Shown here in pieces: positions 23,113 to 29,810 of a stretch of 29,810 bases of DNA. The notes below the pieces were generated by a model that saw only the letters and a list, made by a program, of their open reading frames with translations, had not been told where the DNA came from and did not search any database. The stretch is from an uncultured Eggerthellaceae bacterium (GTDB lineage Bacteria > Actinomycetota > Coriobacteriia > Coriobacteriales > Eggerthellaceae): the NCBI GenBank assembly GCA_910577495.1, contig CAJTML010000013.1, forward strand, positions 1 through 29,810, in the 5' to 3' direction. Made by a program: the position numbers and the translations under genes. How positions within the stretch are numbered: the first letter of the stretch is position 1; each line of letters begins with the position of its first letter.

Positions 23113-24477
23113 CTAGTTTTTGAGCGAGTTAAGCGGCGCTGGCATCTTGCCGCCACGATGCGCAAACACGGTACCGGCGAACTGGTTGACCGGCATTACC
23201 GGTGCATAGCCCAAAAGGCCGCCAAAATCCAGCTGCTCGCCGACGCTCTTACCGATAGCGGGAATGATGCGGACGGCGGTGGTCTTGTTGTTGATCATGC
23301 CAATAGCGCACTCATCAGCAATAATGCCAAAAAGCGTCTCAACTGAGGTGTCGCCCGGAACGGCAATCATGTCAAGGCCGACCGAGCACACGCACGTCAT
23401 AGCCTCAAGTTTCTCAATGGAAAGTGCGCCGTCTTCAGCTGCGCGAATCATGCCAGCGTCCTCAGAAACCGGGATGAAAGCGCCCGACAAACCGCCAACC
23501 GAAGATGATGCCATAACGCCACCTTTCTTGACGGCGTCGTTGAGCATGGCAAGCGCTGCGGTGGTGCCAGGTCCGCCGCATTGTCCCACGCCAATGGCCT
23601 CCAAAATCTCGGCAACCGAGTCTCCCTCTGCAGGAGTCGGCGCAAGCGACAAGTCCAAAATGCCCTGCTGATATCCCAGACGTGACGAAGCTTCGCGTGC
23701 CATCAGTTCACCAGCACGCGTGATCTTAAATGCCGTTGCTTTGATGGCTTCGGCCACGGTGGTGAGATCGGCGTCTTTGGGGAGGTCAGACAGGACGGCG
23801 CGCACAACGCCCGGTCCGGATACGCCCACGTTGATAACCTCGTCGGCTTCGCCTGAACCGTGGAACGCGCCCGCCATAAAGGGGTTATCCTCAACAGCGT
23901 TGCAGAAAACTACCAATTTACCTGCGCCAATGCACTGTCTGTCAGCCGTCGCTTCGGCGGTCTCTTTAATGATGTGAGCCATTTTGAGCACGGCGTCCAT
24001 GTTGATGCCCGCGCGCGTTGAGCCCACGTTGACCGACGAGCACACGTTGTCGGTCACGGCAAGCGCATGCGGGATGGAATTCATGAGCTTCATGTCCGCC
24101 GCGGTTGCCCCCTTGTGCACGAGCGCCGAAAAGCCGCCCACAAAGTCAACGCCGACCTCTTTGCCTGCTTTGTCCATAGCAACAGCAAGGGGAGTGAGAT
24201 CCTCGGCATCGGTTGCCGCGCAAATTTCTGCAATCGGCGTAACCGAGATGCGCTTGTTGACAATCGGGATGCCGAATTCGCGTTCAAGCTGCTCAGCGGT
24301 GGGAACGAGGCGCTCAGCCGCCGAGGTCATGCGGTCATACACCTTGCGCGCCATGACGTTGATGTCGGTATCGGTGCAGCTGCGCAAATTTAAACCGAGC
24401 GTAATCGTGCGAATATCAAGGTTTTGCTTGCTTACCATGGCAAGTGTTTCGGCAATTTCAGCAGGTGTGATCTGCAT
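23113..24477 (-). CDS. PFL-like / DUF711 (UPF0210) family protein
   Basis: A 454-residue member of the UPF0210/DUF711 family, whose fold resembles glycyl-radical enzymes but whose biochemical role is unestablished. Recognisable family stretches are RTITLGLNLRSC near the N-terminus, DFVGGFSALVHKG, GQCGGPGTTAALAMLNDAVK and SSSVGGLSGAFIPVSEDAGM. Length matches the family (about 450). GAGGAG lies 6 nt before the ATG. In many bacteria the gene follows a small ACT-domain gene; none is present upstream here. A TATAAT (24529-24524) in the 62-bp gap before it suggests its own promoter. The soluble sequence suggests a cytoplasmic protein. Confidence 0.88.
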   Translation of the reverse strand: MQITPAEIAETLAMVSKQNLDIRTITLGLNLRSCTDTDINVMARKVYDRMTSAAERLVPTAEQLEREFGIPIVNKRISVTPIAEICAATDAEDLTPLAVAMDKAGKEVGVDFVGGFSALVHKGATAADMKLMNSIPHALAVTDNVCSSVNVGSTRAGINMDAVLKMAHIIKETAEATADRQCIGAGKLVVFCNAVEDNPFMAGAFHGSGEADEVINVGVSGPGVVRAVLSDLPKDADLTTVAEAIKATAFKITRAGELMAREASSRLGYQQGILDLSLAPTPAEGDSVAEILEAIGVGQCGGPGTTAALAMLNDAVKKGGVMASSSVGGLSGAFIPVSEDAGMIRAAEDGALSIEKLEAMTCVCSVGLDMIAVPGDTSVETLFGIIADECAIGMINNKTTAVRIIPAIGKSVGEQLDFGGLLGYAPVMPVNQFAGTVFAHRGGKMPAPLNSLKN

Positions 24478-24523
24478 GTGAACTCCTCATGACGGGCGAA
24501 TTCGATACTTTTAAACGCTTCAA

Positions 24524-24529
24524 ATTATA
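24524..24529 (-). promoter_or_regulatory. Consensus -10 box for the DUF711 gene
   Basis: TATAAT on the minus strand, 46 bp before the DUF711 start codon. TTGCTT lies 15 bp upstream of it, a short but possible spacing. Confidence 0.45.
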
Positions 24530-24539
24530 ACGTGATATT

Positions 24540-25829
24540 TTACGAAGCAAGGGCGAAGGTGCCACCCATACTGTTGACAACCTCGCTGGAAGTGTCATAA
24601 AACCAAGTCAGCGGATCTTCAAGGTCACCAAGCTTTTCGTGGGCAACGGCCAGCTCGTTGGTGTAGTTGTCAAGCGGATACACCGCGTGAGCGCCTTCCT
24701 GGGTGTGGTTGACAAGCGGCGTCCACAGCACGTTTTCAATGGTGATGTCCCCTGCTTCGCCACGAACAAAATCCATGCTGATCATGCCCTCAAGCTCGTT
24801 GATGGGAGCGGGGTCATCATGATGCGAAATAAAGTTGCCCAGCGAATAAGCCACAAGCGTCCAGTGTCCCGACGCGCTTTGCTTCCACTCAACCGGGCCA
24901 ATGACGTGAGGGTGTGAGCCCAAAACCACATCCACTTCAAGCTCGGTCAAAAGATCTGCGTAATAGAGCTGATCATCATCAGGATCGGTCTGGTTTTCGG
25001 TGCCCCAGTGCATGGCCACCAACACCACATCCGCCACTTCTTTGGCGCGGGCAACATCGGTGCGGATGCGCTCTTCGTCAATGAAGTTCACCGCGTAGGC
25101 AGGCAGGTCAGCCTGGTCAAAGCCGTTGACGCCATAGGTGTAGTCAAGGAGGGCGAAGGTGATGCCGTTGCATTCGCGCGTGGCAATCTCATCTGCTTCA
25201 GTTTGCGAAGAGGCGGTGCCGGTAAAGGTGACGGGCTGGGCATTCCAAACTTCGCGAGAGTGATCAACCGCGCCAAAGGTGCCCCAATCGTAAGCGTGGT
25301 TGGTGGCCGAAGCAACCAGGTCAAAACCGGTTTCTACCAGCGCGTCTGCCATGGAGTCGGTGGTGTTAAACGACGGCCAACCGCGCGGGCCGATTTCGTC
25401 GCCACCAAGGTGGGTTTCTTCTTTGATGTAGGCCAAGTCAGCCGATTCAATGCGTGATTTGAGCGGCGCGTAGAGCGGTGCGTAGTCGTATTCGCCATCT
25501 CCAACCTCACCGGCGCATGCGTCTGCGTACTCGGCCAGCGCGATGTCGGGGAGGTTGTCGCCCACCGCCACGAAGGAAACGCGCCCTGACGTGTTGGCAA
25601 GCTGAGCTGCTTGTTCTTGTTCGGTTGGCGAATCTGCTGCGGAATTGTCCTGATCAGGTGCGCTCGGTGCGGTGATGAAGGTGAGCAGCGCCACCAATAC
25701 CACCACGCCGCCAACAAGTCCGGCAATGCGACCCCATGGTGTGGACGTCCCGTGCGCGCCTGCGCCATACGCGCCGGCGTCTCTGCGAGGGGTTGGCTTT
25801 TTGGTGGTATGTGGGGTGAGCTCGTCCAT
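24540..25829 (-). CDS. CapA-family membrane-anchored metallophosphatase-like protein
   Basis: A 429-residue protein of the CapA / poly-gamma-glutamate biosynthesis family, which has a calcineurin-like phosphoesterase fold. After a hydrophilic N-terminus comes one membrane segment (about residues 35-53), an acidic low-complexity spacer, then the domain: SFVAVGDNLPD, EETHLGGDEIGPRGWPSFNT, SATNHAYDWG, VAMHWGTE, GSHPHVIGPVEW and YSLGNFIS. The His/Asp/Asn residues in these blocks are the expected metal ligands. The catalytic domain would lie outside the membrane. No poly-glutamate synthetase genes are nearby, so an envelope-related role other than capsule synthesis is likely. The ATG at 25829 has no ribosome binding site, and a TATACT lies only 6 bp upstream. 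Confidence 0.87.
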   Translation of the reverse strand: MDELTPHTTKKPTPRRDAGAYGAGAHGTSTPWGRIAGLVGGVVVLVALLTFITAPSAPDQDNSAADSPTEQEQAAQLANTSGRVSFVAVGDNLPDIALAEYADACAGEVGDGEYDYAPLYAPLKSRIESADLAYIKEETHLGGDEIGPRGWPSFNTTDSMADALVETGFDLVASATNHAYDWGTFGAVDHSREVWNAQPVTFTGTASSQTEADEIATRECNGITFALLDYTYGVNGFDQADLPAYAVNFIDEERIRTDVARAKEVADVVLVAMHWGTENQTDPDDDQLYYADLLTELEVDVVLGSHPHVIGPVEWKQSASGHWTLVAYSLGNFISHHDDPAPINELEGMISMDFVRGEAGDITIENVLWTPLVNHTQEGAHAVYPLDNYTNELAVAHEKLGDLEDPLTWFYDTSSEVVNSMGGTFALAS

Positions 25830-25835
25830 ACCAGC

Positions 25836-25841
25836 AGTATA
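25836..25841 (-). promoter_or_regulatory. -10 box suggesting a leaderless transcript for the CapA-like gene
   Basis: TATACT on the minus strand ends 6 bp before the ATG, so transcription would begin at or next to the start codon. This agrees with the absence of a ribosome binding site. No clear -35. Confidence 0.4.
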
Positions 25842-25884
25842 CCTATAAAGTGGTTACGAAATGCGCCAAACACGTGCGAATGGG

Positions 25885-25913
25885 TTGTTTGTGTGTAAAA
25901 GACCCACTACAAT
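25885..25913 (+). promoter_or_regulatory. Promoter of the TetR regulator / activase transcript
   Basis: TTGTTT (25885-25890) and TACAAT (25908-25913) with exactly 17 bp spacing. Transcription should begin near 25920, within the palindromic operator that follows. Confidence 0.65.
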
Positions 25914-25920
25914 AGCTTTA

Positions 25921-25956
25921 TTCAACACCGTGTTCAATAATGTGCGTTGTGTTGAA
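25921..25956. promoter_or_regulatory. Candidate TetR operator
   Basis: AACAC-C-GTGTT (25924-25934) is a perfect odd palindrome within TTCAACACCGTGTTCAA, and a third half-site GTGTTGAA (25949-25956) is the exact inverse of TTCAACAC (25921-25928). It lies at the predicted transcription start, so binding would block transcription. Confidence 0.55.
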
Positions 25957-25974
25957 ATAGACAAAGGAGACGGG

Positions 25975-26604
25975 TTGGAGACCGTACTGGAACTGGATGT
26001 GACATGCCTCCCAGATAGGCGTATTGCTCGGTCGAAGCGGGCATTGCGCGCGGCGCTTGTCTCGCTCACCGAAGAGATCGGGATTGACGCCATCACGGTG
26101 AATGACCTGTGCGAGCGCGCAGACTTAAACCGTGGCACGTTTTACAACCACTACAAAGACAAAGATGACCTGCTTCGCGCCTTTGAGGATGAAATCCTTT
26201 GTGATCTGGCGCGTTTTCAGGATGACCTGGCGGGTTTGGGCATGATGGATTTAGTGAAGCTGCGCCTTCGCAAAAAGCCCTTGCCGTTTTTGGTGGAACT
26301 CTTTGATTACCTGCGTGAACAGGGAGATTTCCTGCACGCTCTGTTGGGGCCGGGGGGAGACCCGGGATTTGGTCCTCGTCTCAGCGATTGCGTCTGCTCA
26401 AAGCTGGTGTGGTCAATTCTGAACGAGCACTATGCCAACGAGCATGACGCCTTTGTTGATTACTATGTTTCGTTTTACGCGGCGGCCTACCTGGGTGTGA
26501 TCACTCGCTGGATTGAGACCGGTATGCGCGAAACCTCCGAGGAAATGGCGCTCATTGCGCTTCGCCTCTTCTTTATTAAACCCGGTGAACCTATTGCGAT
26601 GTAG
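25975..26604 (+). CDS. TetR-family transcriptional regulator
   Basis: A 209-residue TetR-type repressor. The N-terminal helix-turn-helix contains TEEIGIDAITVNDLCERAD, then LNRGTFYNHYKDKDDLL (about residues 32-67), the standard TetR signature. The C-terminal part is the variable ligand and dimerisation domain. The frame is open back to an ATG at 25861, but that lies upstream of a good promoter; the TTG at 25975 is preferred because GGAG (25966-25969) is 5 nt before it. The activase-like gene starts 30 bp downstream, so the two are probably co-transcribed and the regulator likely controls both through the palindrome in its leader. The ligand is unknown; an acyl-CoA would be a reasonable guess from the neighbour. 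Confidence 0.88.
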   Translation: METVLELDVTCLPDRRIARSKRALRAALVSLTEEIGIDAITVNDLCERADLNRGTFYNHYKDKDDLLRAFEDEILCDLARFQDDLAGLGMMDLVKLRLRKKPLPFLVELFDYLREQGDFLHALLGPGGDPGFGPRLSDCVCSKLVWSILNEHYANEHDAFVDYYVSFYAAAYLGVITRWIETGMRETSEEMALIALRLFFIKPGEPIAM

Positions 26605-26634
26605 CTCGCGCCTGATTGTATGGAAGTGAATGAT

Positions 26635-29600
26635 ATGAGCCAAACAGAAACGCTATCTGCACAAACTGCGAACGCACCTGTGGCGGACACCACGCTGCAC
26701 TTAGGTATTGACGTGGGATCAACCACGGTCAAGCTGGCCATTTTGGACGCCGCCAATGAGATCAAGTATGCGGTGTATCGTCGCCACCACGCTGACGTGC
26801 GTGCAACCATCGTTGAGGTCTTAGCTGAAGCCGCCGAGGACTTCGGCAATGAGTCCACGACCATTGCCATTACCGGTTCGGGCGGTCTGTTGCTGGCGCA
26901 GTGGCTGGGCGTTGAGTTCGTGCAAGAGGTTATTGCATCTAAAACCGCTGTTGAGACGTTTATTCCGGCCACAGATGTTGCCATTGAGTTGGGTGGCGAA
27001 GACGCTAAGATCATCTACTTTGATCAGGGCATTGAGCAGCGCATGAACGGTACATGCGCCGGTGGCACGGGCGCCTTCATTGACCAGATGGCCGCGCTCT
27101 TAAACACTGACGCCGGTGGCCTCAATGAGCTGGCGCAAAGCCATACCACCATCTATCCGATTGCCAGCCGCTGCGGCGTGTTCGCCAAAACCGACGTGCA
27201 GCCGCTGCTCAATGAGGGTGCGAAAAAAGAAGATATCGCGGCCTCCATTTTCCAGTCGGTGGTAACCCAAACCATTTCGGGTCTGGCGTGCGGTCGTCCC
27301 ATCCGCGGTAACGTAGCATTTTTGGGCGGTCCGTTGCAGTACCTACCTGAACTGCGCAAACGCTTCTATGAGACGCTGGAGTTGACCGACGAGGCCATCA
27401 TTGTGCCCGATAATGCGCACCTGTTTGTGGCAAGCGGTTGCGCCATTGCGGGTGCGAAAAGCGAGACGGTAAAGACCGAGCGCTTGACTGACGTGCTGGA
27501 CCGCCTGCGCAATTTGGGCGACATCCAGGGCTCTGAGGTCGTGCGTTTGGCGCCGTTGTTCGCCACTGAAGAGGAATATCAGGAGTTCCATGACCGTCAC
27601 GCCAAAGAGACCGTTGAGCGCGCAAACCTGCTGGACTACGAGGGCGTTGCCTACCTCGGCATTGACGCTGGTTCAACCACCTTTAAGGCAACGCTCATTG
27701 ATGGTGAAGGTAGGCTGCTCTGGTCGCACTACGCCTCCAACAAAGGCGACGTGCTGGGGTGTGCGAAGGCGGCAATCTCGCAGCTCTACAATGAGATGCC
27801 GGTGGATCCGCAGACGGGAGAGTCCCTGGTCACCATCGGACATGCTACGGTTACTGGTTATGGCGAACACCTGCTGTTAGAGGCGCTGCATATTGACTCG
27901 GGCGAAATTGAGACGGTTGCGCATCTGCGCGGCGCTCAAGAGATGTTGCCGGGCGTTGAGTTTATCTTGGACATTGGCGGCCAGGACATGAAATGTCTGC
28001 GCGTCAAAGACGGCGTGATTGAACACATCATGTTGAATGAGGCCTGCTCATCGGGCTGCGGAAGCTTTATTGAGAGCTTTGCGTCGGGCTTAAACTTAGA
28101 CGTTGCCGAATTCGCCCAAACCGCTATTGAGGCACAAAACCCGGTTGATCTGGGCAGCCGCTGTACGGTGTTTATGAACTCGCGCGTGAAGCAGGCGCAA
28201 AAAGAGGGCGCAACCGTGGGCGACATTGCTGCTGGCCTGGCCATTTCGGTTATCAAAAATGCGCTCTTTAAGGTTATCAAGATTCGTGACCCGCATGATG
28301 TGGGCGAAAAAGTCATCGTGCAGGGCGGCACGTTCTTAAACGACGCGGTGCTGCGCGCCTTCGAGCAACTCTCTGAGGTGAACGCGGTTCGCCCTGACAT
28401 TGCGGGCAACATGGGCGCATATGGCGCGGCGCTGTTGGCACGCGACCGCTACCAGGTGCAACAGCACAAGCTGCAAAACCGCGCGGATCGTGCGGAGTCG
28501 TTCAGCACGCTGGATGCGCAGGTGGAAGTGGAAGGACCGGTGTCCGAGCTGCTCTCGCTTGAGCAGATTGAGGCACTTGCGCCCACGCATAAGACGGTTC
28601 GCTGCAAGGGTTGCTCAAACAGCTGCCTGTTGACGGTGAACGATTTTGGCAAAGACGAGCACACCGGCAAGCATCGCCGCTTTATTACGGGTAATCGGTG
28701 CGAAAAGGGTGCGGGCACCTTCGACGAAGCGAACGCCACGCCTAACCTGTTCACCTACAAGTCACACCGCTTGTTTGACTACGAGCCGCTCAGTGCTGAT
28801 GAGGCCACGCGCCCCAGCGTTGGCATGCCGCGTGCGCTCAACATGTATGAGAATTACCCGTTCTGGTTCACGTTCTTCACGCAGTTGGGACATCGCGTCA
28901 TCCTCTCAGATCCGTCAACCAAAAAGACCTACGAGGCGGGCATTGAGTCCATGCCTTCTGAGAGCGTGTGCTACCCGGCAAAACTGAGCCATGGCCACGT
29001 CATGAATCTGCTGGACAAGCATCCAGACTTCATTTGGTTCCCGTGCTCAAAGTGGGAGCGTCAGGAGGACGAAGGTGCGGGCAATCACTTCAACTGCCCG
29101 ATTGTGGCCAGCTATGCCGAAGCGCTTCGTCTCAATATTGACGAGCTGCGCACCACCAACATGCCGTTTTTGAACCCGTGGCTGCCCTACGACCAAAAGG
29201 AGCACCTCAAGAAGCGCCTCTATGTTGAGCTGGTGGAAGAGCATCCCGAGCTCATGCGCGACCAGGACGGCAACCTGCCAACGCAGGCTGAAATTGACGC
29301 GGCGGTTGAGGCAGCATGGGCCGAGGACGAGGCTTTCAAGCGTGACATTCGTGCAAAGGGCGAAGAGACGCTGGCCTGGATGGAAGAGACGGGCACGCAC
29401 GGCATCGTGCTTGCGGGACGTCCGTACCACAATGACCCGGAGATCAACCATGCTATCCCTGAGCTGTTGACCAGCTTTGGCTTGGCGGTGCTGACCGAAG
29501 ACTCCATCGCGCATCTGGGTACGCTTGAGCGCCCGATTCGCCTGGTAGACCAGTGGATGTATCACACGCGCGTGTATGCGGCAGCCAAGGTTGCCACCGA

Positions 29601-29810
29601 GCGCGAGGACTTGGACCTCATCCAGCTCAACAGCTTCGGCTGCGGTTTGGACGCACTGACCACTGATCAGGTGCAAGAGATCTTGGAAGCCGCGGGCAAG
29701 GTCTATACCGTCTTAAAGATTGACGAAGTTTCCAACTTGGGTGCGGCGCGCATTCGCGTGCGCAGCTTGCTGGCGGCGCTCAAAAACCAAGCCGATGAGC
29801 GTGCTGAGGA
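26635..29810 (+). CDS. Two-module acyl-CoA dehydratase activase-like protein with DUF2229 domain (3' truncated by window)
   Basis: The first 1058 residues of a very large protein related to the ATP-dependent activators of 2-hydroxyacyl-CoA dehydratases and benzoyl-CoA reductases. Two ASKHA ATPase modules are in tandem. The first has LGIDVGSTTVKLA (from residue 23), C141 in CAGGTGAF and C180. The second has LGIDAGSTTFKAT (from 341), C471/C475 in CSSGCGSF and C510, ligands for the bridging [4Fe-4S] cluster of activases. A four-Cys segment follows (C657, C660, C664, C689), then the DUF2229 domain, recognisable by VGMPRALNMYENYPFWFTFF. The ATG at 26635 has GGAAG 8 nt upstream; ATG 26620 in the same frame is an alternative. 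Homologues reach about 1400 residues, so roughly a quarter is missing. The dehydratase it would activate is not in view. Confidence 0.9.
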   Translation, partial: MSQTETLSAQTANAPVADTTLHLGIDVGSTTVKLAILDAANEIKYAVYRRHHADVRATIVEVLAEAAEDFGNESTTIAITGSGGLLLAQWLGVEFVQEVIASKTAVETFIPATDVAIELGGEDAKIIYFDQGIEQRMNGTCAGGTGAFIDQMAALLNTDAGGLNELAQSHTTIYPIASRCGVFAKTDVQPLLNEGAKKEDIAASIFQSVVTQTISGLACGRPIRGNVAFLGGPLQYLPELRKRFYETLELTDEAIIVPDNAHLFVASGCAIAGAKSETVKTERLTDVLDRLRNLGDIQGSEVVRLAPLFATEEEYQEFHDRHAKETVERANLLDYEGVAYLGIDAGSTTFKATLIDGEGRLLWSHYASNKGDVLGCAKAAISQLYNEMPVDPQTGESLVTIGHATVTGYGEHLLLEALHIDSGEIETVAHLRGAQEMLPGVEFILDIGGQDMKCLRVKDGVIEHIMLNEACSSGCGSFIESFASGLNLDVAEFAQTAIEAQNPVDLGSRCTVFMNSRVKQAQKEGATVGDIAAGLAISVIKNALFKVIKIRDPHDVGEKVIVQGGTFLNDAVLRAFEQLSEVNAVRPDIAGNMGAYGAALLARDRYQVQQHKLQNRADRAESFSTLDAQVEVEGPVSELLSLEQIEALAPTHKTVRCKGCSNSCLLTVNDFGKDEHTGKHRRFITGNRCEKGAGTFDEANATPNLFTYKSHRLFDYEPLSADEATRPSVGMPRALNMYENYPFWFTFFTQLGHRVILSDPSTKKTYEAGIESMPSESVCYPAKLSHGHVMNLLDKHPDFIWFPCSKWERQEDEGAGNHFNCPIVASYAEALRLNIDELRTTNMPFLNPWLPYDQKEHLKKRLYVELVEEHPELMRDQDGNLPTQAEIDAAVEAAWAEDEAFKRDIRAKGEETLAWMEETGTHGIVLAGRPYHNDPEINHAIPELLTSFGLAVLTEDSIAHLGTLERPIRLVDQWMYHTRVYAAAKVATEREDLDLIQLNSFGCGLDALTTDQVQEILEAAGKVYTVLKIDEVSNLGAARIRVRSLLAALKNQADERAE

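Noticed and set aside
25861..25974. Upstream ATG as the TetR start
   Set aside because: It lies before a good -35/-10 promoter and has no ribosome binding site; TTG at 25975 has GGAG at 5 nt and gives a normal TetR length.

Overview
This window looks like chromosomal DNA of an anaerobic, GC-rich actinobacterium, most likely a gut or oral member of the Coriobacteriia (Olsenella/Atopobium/Collinsella-type). The basis is gene content rather than a marker gene: a ferredoxin-linked 2-oxoacid oxidoreductase, a PaaK-type CoA ligase, an oversized acyl-CoA dehydratase activase-like protein, a DUF711 protein, BaiA-like short-chain dehydrogenases, several peptidases, and a secreted protein with cell-wall-binding repeats and leucine-rich repeats. 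I cannot name the species. I see no rRNA, tRNA, CRISPR array, transposase or phage gene.

Layout. 1-5114: the tail of an unknown gene, a C45-like Ntn hydrolase and aminopeptidase C on the plus strand, then a 704-bp gene-free stretch with G-rich tracts and long inverted repeats, then a C69 dipeptidase on the minus strand. 5328-8540: a LysR regulator divergent from a PaaK-type ligase, which is followed by a protein that is only a LysR effector-binding domain with no DNA-binding domain. 8556-10265: a MATE/MviN-like membrane flippase with a Thr/Arg repeat tail. 10374-12016: an AbiE type IV toxin-antitoxin locus flanked by a 13-bp exact direct repeat; the toxin gene carries an in-frame TGA. 12110-15248: a compact three-gene pyruvate/2-oxoacid:ferredoxin oxidoreductase operon with fused gamma and delta subunits. 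15467-17798: the frameshifted surface protein. 17762-20907: a YbgC-like thioesterase and leuS. 21246-22985: two divergent short-chain dehydrogenases, the second broken by an apparent deletion of about 25 nt. 23113-25829: a DUF711/PFL-like protein and a CapA-like protein. 25975-29810: a TetR regulator with a well-placed promoter and operator, followed by a very large two-module BadF/BcrA-type activase with a DUF2229 domain, cut by the window edge.

How the genes work together. Two regulator-enzyme pairs stand out: LysR / PaaK ligase / stand-alone effector domain, and TetR / giant activase. With the ferredoxin oxidoreductase, the thioesterase and the BaiA-like dehydrogenases they fit an anaerobic lifestyle based on peptide uptake and CoA-thioester redox chemistry, but no single pathway can be reconstructed here. 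Three genes are visibly broken (AbiEii toxin, surface protein, BaiA-like dehydrogenase), each by a different kind of lesion, which suggests ongoing decay of accessory functions.
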